From positions 48,494,001-48,558,000 of the forward strand of contig JAZBRS010000029.1 of NCBI GenBank assembly GCA_037176725.1: 64,000 bases of DNA. The letters are read 5' to 3'. Shown here piece after piece: positions 13,136 to 22,813 of this stretch. Numbering within the stretch: position 1 is the first letter of the stretch; every line of letters starts with the position of its first letter. The position numbers were made by a program, and so were the translations under genes. This DNA is from Posidonia oceanica (lineage: Eukaryota; Streptophyta; Magnoliopsida; Alismatales; Posidoniaceae). The notes beneath the pieces are model-generated. The model had not been told where the DNA came from. It ran no database searches and saw nothing but the letters and a program-made list of their open reading frames with translations.

Positions 13136-13727
13136 CAAGTCTATTAAATCGGAAGACGAGGAAAACCGGGGAAATGCGCGAATAATCGCGCAAAACCAAG
13201 CAAAAGATGCAAAGCAAAGCAATGCAAAAGAAATAGGATGCAAATGAATGCAAATGAGGTGACTCGTGCCTAGGACAAGGGCAATATGGTCATTGCGGGC
13301 CAAGAGAGGGGAAGGACTCCTGTTACGCGCGGGGAAGGTGTTAGGCACCCCCGACACGCCCGAGAATCGGTCTTTCTAGGCTTACGCTCGCATATGCAGG
13401 GAAATGCAGACTTTGAATGCCTAAGTGCCGATGAATGCCTGTCTAAATGCTCAAAGGTGTGCTCTAAGAGATGAAAGACGATGCAGGAAAGTAAACGTGC
13501 GATCTAAGCGCTCAGCAACGCTGTCTGTGTTCCGAACCGGGCGAAACCTGGCTCGTGAGAACTCCGGACAGTAAGCATCACCGCCCTATATGCAAATGCA
13601 GGCGATAAGACAAAACGGCGGGAAAACCATGCAATGCAATCGACATGCAAGAGAAAACGGCGTAAAACAGTGCGGGGAACGAAAGAAGTATGCAAAAGGA
13701 TGCGAGAACAGGGTCGACGTGCAAAAT

Positions 13728-14875
13728 GGGGCAAGAAATGGAATAAGAATGCAAAACCGCGCGAGAAAACAAAAGAAGGGCGCAAAACTGGGCAAGAAAA
13801 CACCAGAGCACGCAAAACGAGACGAGAAAACGAAAGGGCACGCAAAACGGTGCAGGAAAACGAGACTGCGCGCAAAAAGGGGCAAGCAAGCTGAAGGGCA
13901 CGCAAAACGGTGCAAGACAGAGGAGCGGTGCGCAAAACGGAGCGAGAAAACATGAAAACACGCAAAACGAGGCAAAAAAACTAAAAGGCACGCAAAACGG
14001 TGCAAGGCAAAGGTGCGGTGCGCAAAACGGAGCGATAAAACGTGAAAACACGCGAAACGAGACGAAAAAACTAAAGGGCACGCAGAACGGTGCAAGACAA
14101 AGAAGCGGCGCGCGAAACGGAGCGATAAAACATGATGGCACGCAAAACGGGGCGAAGAAATCAAAAGGCACGCAAAACGGTGCAAGATAGAGAAGTGGCG
14201 CGCAAAACGGGGCGATAAAACATGAAAACACGCGAAACGAGACGAAAAAACTAAAGGGCACGCAAAACGGGGCGATAAAACATGATGGCACGCAAAACGG
14301 GGCGAAGAAATCAAAAGGCACGCAAAACGGTGCGAGATAGAGAAGTGGCGCGCAAAACGGAGCGATAAAACATGAAAACACGCGAAACGAGACGAAAAAA
14401 CTAAAGGGCACGCAAAACGGTGCAAGACAAAGAAGCGGCGCGCAAAACGGAGCGATAAAACATGATGGCACGCAAAACGAGGCGAAGAAACTAAAAGGCA
14501 CGCAAAACGGTGCAAGATAGAGAAGTGGCGCGCAAAACGGAGCGATAAAACATGACAGCACGCAAAACGAGGCGAAGAAATCAAAAGGCACGCAAAACGG
14601 TGCAAGATAGAGAAGCGGCACGCAAAACGGAGCGAGAAAACAAGAAAACGCGCAAAACGGGGCAAGAAAACCAAAAGGCACGCAAAACGGTGCAAGACAG
14701 GGAAACGGCGCGCAAAACGGAGCGATAAAACATGAAAACACGCGAAACGAGGCGAAAAAACTAAGAGGCACGCAAAACGGTGCAAGATAGAGAAGCGGTG
14801 CGCAAAACGGAGCGATAAAACGCAATGGCACGCAAAACGAGGCGAAGAAACTAAAAGGCACGCAAAACGGTGCAA
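13728..14875 (-). repeat. 30-bp minisatellite (90-bp higher-order unit) in the 3' LTR
   Basis: A CACGCAAAACGG-type core recurs every 30 bp. Three alternating versions (GGTGCAAGATAGAGAAG, GGAGCGATAAAACATG and GAGGCGAAAAAACTAAAAGG contexts) build a 90-bp unit repeated about a dozen times. Because 30 is a multiple of three and the units lack stops, long frames stay open on the minus strand (434 and 429 codons in two frames). Their products are monotonous Phe/Cys/Pro/Ala- or Arg/Phe/His-rich repeats with no domain. I regard these frames as a by-product of the repeat. Confidence 0.92.
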
Positions 14876-16009
14876 ATGGCATGCAAAATGAATGCAGTGC
14901 AGAAGTTCAGGAAGATATACCTAGAGATCCGGGAGTCTGATCGGAGATCTGTTTGGTCCATGCTGAAGAGCGCTTTGCTGCGGTCGCCTGGGCAGCTTAC
15001 TTGGGGAGATTCGACGGTCGGATTGAAAGATATCGCGGCTCCGGAGCAGAAGGGCCAGAACAGGAGAGAAGAATAGATCTAAGTGTTCAGGAGGTCCTAG
15101 GGGTGTGCTGGAGGTCCTCCCAGGTGAAGGAGAGTTAGAAGTGCTTGGTGTATGCAAAGGGGAGCTTAAATGCAAGATTAAATGGATGCGGAATGCAATG
15201 CAAAGCCAGAGAAGACAAGGGAAAGCCATTTGGAAAGAACGGGGGTTTAAAAGTATTTTGAAAAAGAAAGGGGGCCAAAATGCAAATTTTCCAGAAAACA
15301 GGGGTTCTAGGGAGTCCGGGAATGCAAATGGAGGGTTTACATGCAATTTTTGCGAACATGGGAGTTAAAATGCAACTTAGGGGTAAAACAGTCTTTTCAC
15401 ATAATTTTTCAAAAGATGCAAGGCTCTATGTGTGATTTTCAAATCATGCAGGGGTCAGATATGCAATTTTATATGGAAAACATGCTCTGAAAATTAAATG
15501 ACAGGACCACAGTGCAATTTTTAAAAAGATCAGGGTCAAAAAGGCAATACAATAAGCCAAAAATGCATGCAGGAGTTACTGTCTATTTAAAATGGACCTA
15601 AATGCAAATATGCAAAAACTGGGGGGCAAATGTGCAATGCAGTATGTAAAACTGGAAAATAAACCCTAAGTTCTACAGTGCAGTGGACTGAGATGCAAAA
15701 ATGACATAAAACAGGGATCTGAAATGCAATGCAATATGGCAAAATGTGTGTAAATAAATGAACTGACCTAGGACAGGACTTACATGCAATAATGGAAAGC
15801 AGAGGGACCAAAACATAAAATTTTATAACAGCACAGCACAGTAACAGGACTAAAAAGCAAATATAGAAAAACAGAAACATATTTCGCAATTTAGCATGGT
15901 ATTTAATTAAAAGCTAAGCGAAATAAATGGCAGAAGGACTGAAATGTAAAAAATCAAAAACTTAAACCAGATCTGCAATATTCACACCTAAAACTATATT
16001 AACGAAGAA

Positions 16010-17345
16010 ATAAATGAACAGTGCCTTGCCGGCGGTGGGGAGGCACTGTAGCAAAGATCGCCGGAGCCCAGTACCGCCGGCCCAGGGCGCGCGCAGGCAC
16101 GCAGGAGGGCGGAGGGGACTGTTGGCGACCGTGCGGAGCCGTGGAGGGTGCTGGAGCAGCATTCCAGTGGCCGGAGGGCCCGGGAGACAGGTGACCGGCG
16201 CCGGAGACGAAGGTCGGACCGGCGAGGCGCAGCTGGAGCAGGAGGGCCGGAGACCTGACCCTGATCGGCGGAGAAGCATCAGAGGAGGGAGAGGGTGCCA
16301 GGGAGGTAAGCGGTTACCTGTTTGGGCGGCCGAAGTGTCCTCCCGACCTAGGAGGATTCTGCAGTTGCCGGAGGTGGGCGTCCGGAGTGTGCGGGCGTCG
16401 TCGGCGGCTCGCGGGCGTTGGGATCGGCTCCGCGCGATCCTCCGGAGCTTTCTGAGTGCCTGGAGCGGAGTTTCGGCGACCGGGGGAGCAAACGGCTGAA
16501 ATGGGTGCAGGTGGCGTCGCCTGAGGTGGGGAGAGCCGTCTGTCGCCCTCTGGCTCGGGTGGCAGCTTCCGGTGGACTGCTGGAGGTCCGGTGAGGGTGT
16601 GGAAGGGTTTAGATTAGCCTGAGGGACGCGGCATTGAGAGGTGGCTGGTGGGTCGAGTTTCGGGCAGAAATCCACATAGGTGTTTGTTGTGGACTGTCGG
16701 AGGTATGGTGAGCTATTCGGCTGAGGGATGGGTGGCCTGAGAAGATGTGGTTCAGGCGAGTGGCTCGGAGGAGTTTGGACAAGTTTCAGGGACTGAGAAG
16801 GAGGGAATTTTTGGAGGAAGGGATGTTGGGTTCTGGTTGGATTTTCCGTGTGTCACGGGGGAAATGCGGGGTGGTTTTGCTGTGGGAAGGAAGGGGAAGG
16901 GTTGCTGGAGCTCGGGCGAGATTGGGGGATCAATTTCGGTGGATTCTGGAGGTGCTTCCGGTGTTTGATTTCAGCGGAGTGATGGGGCGGAGCTCTGGTT
17001 TTTCTGGGTGGATTTCTAAGGAAGAAAGCGGCTCTCGCTCGCCCGGGATTGCCCTCTGAATCCTCGTCTCTCCTCCGGTGTCAAATCCTCTTCTTCTCCT
17101 CTCCTTTTCTCCTGAAAACGTCCTCTGATTTCTCCTCCTCTTCCCCTTGATCTGACAACTCTCCTCCTCGCTTTTGCAGGCCTGCCGCATTGAATGCTCC
17201 GGCGTGGCGATGGCAGGAGGCACGGACGGAGTTCGGCGCGTGCCTGGAGATGGCAGGAGGGCAGCATGGCAGGCGGGCAGAGGCGCAGGCCAGCGGCTAC
17301 TGTAGCTGGTGGCAGGCGCGCGGGAGGAGGACGACGGCACTGTAG
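16010..17345. other. GC-rich segment of the 3' LTR
   Basis: A GC-rich stretch of about 1.3 kb stands out between AT-rich neighbours. It is identical to 36980-38315 except for a base near 16123/37093. Open frames of 237 aa (minus, 15962-16675) and 161 aa (plus, 16014-16499) overlap each other and give Arg/Gly/Pro-rich products without a recognisable fold. CACTGTAGC/TACTGTAG motifs occur near both ends (about 16034, 17297 and 17328). It could be an old capture of GC-rich genic sequence or simply LTR sequence. I see no evidence for a functional gene. Confidence 0.6.
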
Positions 17346-17399
17346 CAGCGGGCCGGGCCGAGATTTCGAAAAAAAAAGGAAAAAAAGGTGAACGGGCTG

Positions 17400-18300
17400 A
17401 TGAGCCCAGTAAGGAAGAAAAGGGAAATAAAAAAGGAGGAAGAAAGAAAGATGGAAAGAAAAAATAGGAGAAAATAAGATAAAAATAAATAAAAATATGG
17501 GATGACTTGGGTTGTAGGTTAGGTGTATATCTGGATTTTTTAATGACCGTTTTTGGGTTAATTAGTGTGTTTTAGGCTTGATTAGGGCTTTAGGGTTTTA
17601 TTTTGTTTTTGATTTGTTATCCACTTGATTAGGGGTTGGTTAAATTCTTTTAAATCGTTTTTAAAATTGTGTTTTCTTGTTAAGTATTTTAGGATGTTAG
17701 TTGGGATTTTTAGGATTTATTTTTACATTATTTTGAGTGGGTTTTGGACTTTTAGTTCTAGTCTTTTGTATTTTCCTTTTTTAAGTCTTTTGACCCATGC
17801 TTTTGTTTTTTATTTGTTAATTCTTCTTGGTGTTTTTTAGTTGGATTTTTCCTGATTTGATTAAGTATTTTAGGTCTTTTAACTGTATTTTCTTTTCCTT
17901 TTTTAATTAAGTTCTTATGTTGTTTTTTTCTTATGTTTATTAGGTTAAGTTTTTTGTTCTCTTTAATTACTTGTTTTAGTATTTGATTTTTAATTCTTCT
18001 CTCTAGGGTTTTGTTTTTTAATTCTTTTAGTGGGGTTTTCATTTTTGGTAGGTTCTAATTTTATTTCAGTTTTTTAGTTGATTTTACAGTATTTTATTTT
18101 AGTTTGTTTTGCATTTTTTAGTTTGCATGCTTGATTTTCTTTTTAGCTTGATTTAATTGAGTTTGGGTTTTTAATTACTTATTTAATGTTTTTAATTGCT
18201 TTTTCTGGGGATTCTGATTTGTTTCTTTTAGGTCTTGGGGTTTTACAGATTTTTAAGGATTTTTGAGGCTTTTTGCAAAGGGAGGAAGAAGAAAAGAAAA
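17400..18300. other. T-rich (plus strand) segment of the 3' LTR
   Basis: About 0.9 kb consists largely of T runs with TTTTAG, TTTAATT and TTGATT motifs, which is A-rich in the element's sense strand. The only open frames are low-complexity Lys/Asn- or Phe/Leu-rich ones (for example 17758-18042 minus). The corresponding part of the other LTR is about 38370-39270. Confidence 0.7.
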
Positions 18301-18490
18301 AGAAGAAGAAAAGGGGAAAAAGGGAATAAAAGGGGAAGAGGTAGGTTTGAGAGAAAAGATTTTTTAAAATTCAAGGAAGATGGTAAAAATAGAATAAAAA
18401 TAGGAATAAGATAGAGAAGGGATAGGAGTACAAAGGGGGCCCGCTGCCAAGCCAGAAGGAGGGCGAAAAGGGGATGGAAAGAGAGACGAT

Positions 18491-18547
18491 AATCAGGAGA
18501 GAGAGAGGAGAGAGAAAACGATAATCTCGGAGAGAGAAAACGATAAT
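18491..18547. repeat. GAGAGAGAAAACGATAAT short tandem repeat in the 3' LTR
   Basis: GGAGAGAGAAAACGATAATC-type words of about 22 bp occur in tandem with a nearby partial copy (GAGACGATAATCAGG at about 18482). The counterpart in the other LTR is about 39461-39517. It lies near the outer end of the LTR, the U3 side in element sense. Confidence 0.6.
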
Positions 18548-18937
18548 TCCAGCGAGAAGGGGGCTTAAAGGTCTCCGAAAGGGGTGAAATTTGGCGGGTG
18601 CGGGGTCTAGGGTTTCTAGTTCTGGTCCCAGAGTTTCGGTTTGGTTCTGAGGAAGTTTTGGAGGGGTTTTGAGGCGTAGAAAAAGGGTAGTTTTGCCTAA
18701 GTTTCCTAGGGTTTTTGGGAGGGGTCTGGTTTGAGATTTTGCAGGCTTTTTGGTGGGTCTGCTAAGTCATCAGGGGTGAGTGTTCCTGTGGATTTTGGCG
18801 GGTTTTCAGGTTCGGGAAAGGGGGGTAAGCTCGGGTCAAGTTCAGGCTTGTTTTGAGGGGAAAGATGGAGAGGAAGGTGTAGGTTTGGGTCTAGGTTCGG
18901 GTCAGCAGCCACCGGAAGGCTCCAAACGATCCAGCCT

Positions 18938-19043
18938 GTCAAAATGGGGTGTCAACAGATGCCCCTCCCTGAGCGAGGCCGAGCGAAGCGAGGCCGAGCG
19001 AAGCGAGGCCACTGCTCAGGGTAGACGAGACACCCCATTTGAC
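18938..19043. repeat. Inverted repeat spanning the PPT/3' LTR junction
   Basis: GTCAAAATGGGGTGTC at the LTR end (18938-18953) is matched in inverted form by GACACCCCATTTGAC (19029-19043), with one base unpaired. A second arm pair lies inside: CCCTGAGC (18967-18974) and GCTCAGGG (19014-19021). The loop contains GGCCGAGCGAAGCGA direct repeats. The structure would place the PPT within a stem-loop. The partner arm is absent beside the other LTR, whose neighbour is satellite. Confidence 0.8.
18958..18971 (-). other. Polypurine tract next to the 3' LTR
   Basis: In element orientation the sequence just before the 3' LTR reads CAGGGAGGGGCATC followed by TGTTGACACC. The AGGGAGGGG run is the expected RNase H-resistant primer for plus-strand DNA synthesis. 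Confidence 0.85.
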
Positions 19044-19439
19044 TAGCGAGAGCAGAGGGTTTGCTGTCGGCGTGAGCCATTCATTCGGCGGATGCGCCGA
19101 ACATCGTGGATCGTTGCCGCAGTGCAAGGTGCAGGTGCAAATGGGTGAGATGCAATGTATGCGATGCATGCTAATGCGGATGTAATGCAAAAGTTAGTGT
19201 TAGAGTTAGTATCGATGGGGAGACCGAAGCGATGCGGGTGACGCTGGCGATGCTGACGACGCTGAAGAGGGACGTTGCGGCGCACCGCGGAGCTTGACGA
19301 GGAGGTCTAGACCTGCCACGAAAGGAAGGATAGCCAAGGCTACAAAGGCGCGACGGGGGAGGCGGACCTTTTCCCAGACGCGGAGGGATGCGGGGCTCCG
19401 TTTTTTGGGACGGAGTCGCGCGGGGAGGCGATAAGTTGT
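19044..19439. other. 3' non-coding stretch, nothing recognised
   Basis: There is moderately GC-rich sequence between the PPT-proximal inverted repeat and the GATAG repeat cluster. Short minus frames (80-83 aa) show no domain. A few TGACGCTGGCGATGCTGACG-like trinucleotide-biased words occur near 19235-19260. I see nothing else here. Confidence 0.6.
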
Positions 19440-20530
19440 CGGACTTATCGACCGGATGAGTTTCGGTTCATCAGCCGGGGGCGATAGTTTAGGTTATCAG
19501 CCTGGCGATAGTTTACGGTCCTATCAACCGGAATGCGCAGTTGTGAGTGATAGTTACTGGATATCAGCCGTATAACATGGTTGCCATAGATAGTTTAGGA
19601 TATCAGCCTAGATGGATAGTTTAGGATATCAGCCTAGATAGTTTAGGATATCAGCCTAGATAGATAGTTTACAGTCCTATCAACTGGAAAGGGCAAACCA
19701 TGAGGGATAGTTACTGGATATCAGCCGTATAACGCAAGTGCCGGATAGTTTAGGAATATCAGCCTGGATAGATAGTTTAGGATATCAGCCTAGGTAGTTT
19801 AGGTTACCAGCCTAGATCGATAGTTTAGGTTATCAGCCTGGCGGCCTTGCGAGGGACAGTTACTGGATGTCAGCCGTATAATGCAATTGCGATGGATAGT
19901 TTAGGATATCAGCCTAGATCGATAGTTTAGGATATCAGCCTAGATCGATAGTTTACAGTCCTATCAACTGGAAAGAGCAATTGCAAGGGATAGTTACTGG
20001 ATATCAGCCGTATAACGTAATTGCCATGGATAGTTTAGGATATCAGCCTAGATCGATAGTTTAGGTTATCAGCCTAGATAGATAGTTTAGGATATCAGCC
20101 TAGATAGTTTAGGATATCAGCCTAGATAGATAGTTTACAGTCCTATCAACTGGAGGGGGCAATTACGAGGGACAGTTACTGGATGTCAGCCGTATAACGC
20201 AGATGCCGGATAGTTTAGGAATATCAGCCTGGATAGATAGTTTAGGATATCAGCCTAGGTAGTTTAGGTTACCAGCCTAGATAGATAGTTTAGGTTATCA
20301 GCCTGGCGGCACTGCGAGGGACAGTTACTGGATGTCAGCCGTATAACACAACTGCGGGCCAACCATGGATCGGCCAAGAGATAGATAGTTTAGGAATATC
20401 AGCCTGAGAATAGATAGTTTAGGATATCAGCCTGGGTCGATAGTTTAGGAATATCAGCCTGAGAGTAGATAGTTTAGGATATCAGCCTGGAAGTGCTTGA
20501 TTGTTGATAGTTTAGGATATCAGCCTAAGG
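19440..20530. repeat. GATAGTTTAGGATATCAGCC repeat cluster
   Basis: About 1.1 kb is built from 22-29-bp units of three kinds: GATAGTTTAGGATATCAGCC, GATAGTTTACAGTCCTATCA and GATAGTTACTGGATATCAGC. The third kind (AGTTACTGG at about 19552, 19709, 19858, 19992, 20174 and 20323) marks a larger irregular unit of 134-182 bp. No open frame of note crosses it. It lies in the 3' non-coding part of the element RNA. Confidence 0.92.
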
Positions 20531-20629
20531 GTGCTTGATTGATGAATGATCGAGTGATGAGTGATCGAATGCTGAATGATGGATTGCTGAATGATTGATT
20601 GATGAGTGATTGATTGAGGAGTGCTTGAC

Positions 20630-20880
20630 AAGAGGGGATGAGATCATGATGAGAATTACTGCTAAAGAGGGGGATGAGGTCATGATGAGAATTACTGCTA
20701 AAGAGGGGGATGAGATCATGATGAGAACTACTGCTAAAGAGGGGGATGAGGTCATGATGAGAATTACTGCTAAAGAGGGGGATGAGATCATGATGAGAAT
20801 TACTGCTAAAGAAGGGGGATGAGGTAATGATGAGAGCTAATGCTAAAGAAGGGGGATGAGGTAATGATGAGAGCTTGATT
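20630..20880. repeat. 36-bp tandem repeat
   Basis: The unit GATGAGATCATGATGAGAATT followed by ACTGCTAAAGAGGGG is repeated about six to seven times with alternating ATCATG/GTCATG versions. Because the period is a multiple of three, frames stay open on both strands (162 and 88 aa minus, 70 aa plus), giving 12-residue peptide repeats. I do not regard them as genes. Confidence 0.9.
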
Positions 20881-21003
20881 GAAAAAGGGTGATAAGATAT
20901 CGGACTTATCGGCCGGCAAAGAGGAGATGAGATAATGATGAGATTGATTGACTGGGAATGGTGATAAGATATCGGACTTATCGGCCGGCAAAGAGGAGAT
21001 GAG
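20880..21003. repeat. Two-copy direct repeat of about 60 bp
   Basis: GGTGATAAGATATCGGACTTATCGGCCGGCAAAGAGGAGATGAG-type sequence occurs twice in tandem (about 20888 and 20960 onward). A related GTCGGACTTATCGACCGG occurs near 19437. Each copy contains the inverted arms GATAAG...CTTATC. Confidence 0.75.
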
Positions 21004-21009
21004 AACAAG

Positions 21010-21448
21010 GGTGGGATACCGCGGGGCGTCTGAAAAGATGCCCCTGGTATCAGGATGATACCAGGGCTTAGTCGAAACGTCCCCGGTATCGAGAAAGCGA
21101 AGGATGGACAAAACTGACGTGTTTGTCAGACGAGTAGTTTGGGGTACCAGCCCCAAAGGAGACTCAGCCGGGGATGTCCGGTAGCAGGTTGGACGGCGCG
21201 AGTTCGCGGAGGTCCTGGAGCCTGGGTCGTTTGCTGAGGACTTTCCTGCGTCATGTGAGAAATCAGTCGGGCCAAGGGGCCTCCGGATGTGAGCGGCGAG
21301 GAGCATGGAATGCATGATCAGCCTTGAAATGTGAACAGCCAGCACAAAACAGTTTTGCATTGATAGAATTGTTGGTTACATGCCCGTGACAGGCCAAAAA
21401 GTACAGCACAACTTGAAAGGAAGACAGAATGACAGCGGCATGATGGCT
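21010..21448 (-). other. 3' untranslated stretch with two perfect hairpins
   Basis: This is non-coding sequence after the stop of the DUF7745-like ORF. It holds a perfect 10-bp inverted repeat CCCTGGTATC/GATACCAGGG with a 5-base loop (21042-21066) and a 7-bp one, TTTGGGG/CCCCAAA, with a 6-base loop (21138-21157). GGTATC/GATACC is repeated around them (about 21014, 21042, 21057, 21082). The 184-aa minus frame across this stretch (20806-21360) has no recognisable domain. Confidence 0.6.
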
Positions 21449-22813
21449 CTAGCCGGTTCGAGGCTTCTTTGATCTTCCAGAGTCAGAGAATAAGGGACCG
21501 CTTGGCGGGATTTCATCAATGGGCCAGAGGTCCTGCACTTCAGTGATGTACTCAGGGGTACACCCTACGCCTTTCATTGCAGCGATGTCTGTTGATCGCA
21601 CCCCATGCTGCATTAGGTTGGCCAGCTCCTTTGTGGGGGCGATTGTACTGAGGGGATATTCTTGAAGGAGCTTAGGCGCTGTGCTGTCGACAAAGACGCC
21701 CTGCTGGAAGCCGAACTGGCGCATGACTCTGATAGGGTGATATTCTACACCCGCAGTAAATCCTGGTAGCACGACCAGGCGCATGTCGCGTGTATTGAAG
21801 AAGACAGTGAATGCTTCGGCTGCAGAAGGAATGATGCGCCATGTGACTGTGTCGTCTGTCAGTCCTGATAGCCTTTCATACTCTTCCTTGACGCTCTTGA
21901 TTGCCTTGGCATGGCCGCTGCTGCAGTAGGCCTCGAAAGCATGCACTTGGGGGCGCAGAAGGTCTATCTCAGTGTGCGCCGCTAGCCAGACCTGAATGAA
22001 CGATCCGCAACCATGAAAGTGGCGGCAGCGATGCGAGATGCGGTCCAGACCGCGGTAAGTTTCTGCCAAGACAACCGGTGCCAGATCCATGTGCTGGGTC
22101 ACCACCGTTAGTGCAATTTCCGCAACCTCGATGGCCACTGTTGCCTTGCCATGAGTAAAGACCAGCTCGCCTAGGAAACGGGTGACAAACCCTCGGAGCC
22201 ACAGCTCGTCTCCGAGTTCAGTGCGCTTTTCCATAATATCATCGAAATATGCTAGGCGAAGCAAAGGCATGGGCCCGCTAGTACAAATCAGCTTCTGCTG
22301 GCAACTTTGGGTAGAGAGGCCAGTCAGCTGTTTCAGGACCGCCAAGTATCCGTCACGCCTCATGAAGATAGGCGGCCCCAAGATCTTGGAAAAGCCGCAG
22401 ATCCGGCGCACTTCTTCCAGTGTGGGCGTCAGTTCAGTTCTGCCGAAACGGAAGACATGGTGTGCTGGTTTCCAGAATCGCGCAGCAGCACACAGAAGAT
22501 GGCGGCTCACTTCTACATCAGCAGCCTTGAGCAGCTTGGTCGGAATGCCCCACAGGCGCAGCTTCTCACAGTCATCTCTTGTCAGCTTGCCGATCCATTC
22601 TCGCAGGATCTCGGAGCAGTGTGTGGGGGTTACCAAGGTGGGGAAACCCATTGCACAGATTGCAGGATGTGGGAAGACGGTTGTCGCAAGAGTCTTCAGG
22701 TACCTGTTGCCAAGACTGTGAGTTATCAGATCCCATCTAGGCACAAAACCTTCGCAAGAAAGCAGATTCGGAAACTGGTAGAAACAGGTGCAACATGTAT
22801 AAGCAGTAAACAT
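21449..22813 (-). CDS. DUF7745 / plant-mobile-domain-like accessory protein (454 aa)
   Basis: An intact ATG-to-stop frame in the same sense as Gag-Pol and about 1.2 kb downstream of it. After a Cys-rich N-terminus the protein shows a pattern I associate with DUF7745/plant mobile domain proteins: a W-x-L-type helix around 70-80, FWKPAHHVFRFG around 113-125, then the signature ELTPTLEEVRRICGF, followed by a helical region with WLRGFVTRFLGELVFTHG. Such domains are found in plant transposons and retrotransposons and in domesticated MAIN/MAIL-type proteins; their biochemical function is unclear. A second Met near residue 55 (about 22651) precedes GFPTLVTPTHCSEILREW and may be the true start, because the conserved part begins there. 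The C-terminus ends in a basic GRSKKPRTG tail, a possible nuclear signal. No catalytic motif is visible. Family assignment is from pattern memory, moderately sure. Confidence 0.8.
   Translation of the reverse strand: MFTAYTCCTCFYQFPNLLSCEGFVPRWDLITHSLGNRYLKTLATTVFPHPAICAMGFPTLVTPTHCSEILREWIGKLTRDDCEKLRLWGIPTKLLKAADVEVSRHLLCAAARFWKPAHHVFRFGRTELTPTLEEVRRICGFSKILGPPIFMRRDGYLAVLKQLTGLSTQSCQQKLICTSGPMPLLRLAYFDDIMEKRTELGDELWLRGFVTRFLGELVFTHGKATVAIEVAEIALTVVTQHMDLAPVVLAETYRGLDRISHRCRHFHGCGSFIQVWLAAHTEIDLLRPQVHAFEAYCSSGHAKAIKSVKEEYERLSGLTDDTVTWRIIPSAAEAFTVFFNTRDMRLVVLPGFTAGVEYHPIRVMRQFGFQQGVFVDSTAPKLLQEYPLSTIAPTKELANLMQHGVRSTDIAAMKGVGCTPEYITEVQDLWPIDEIPPSGPLFSDSGRSKKPRTG

Larger units (their letters stand above)
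12961..18957 (-). repeat. 3' LTR
   Basis: This is the 5997-bp partner of the right LTR. Differences noticed by eye: substitutions near 14078, 14440, 14799, 16123, 17619, 18047, 18610 and 18814, and three single-base length differences near 18010, 18820 and 18903. Everything else read as identical. It sits directly downstream of the polypurine tract in element orientation and would supply the polyadenylation region. No real gene is seen within it. Confidence 0.95.

Noticed and set aside
15962..16675. 237-aa minus and 161-aa plus frames in the GC-rich part of both LTRs
   Set aside because: They overlap antisense to each other, are Arg/Pro/Gly-rich as expected for random GC-rich sequence, and match no family I recognise.
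20520..21008. 162-aa minus frame over the 36-bp repeats
   Set aside because: It stays open because the repeat period is divisible by three; the product is a simple peptide repeat.
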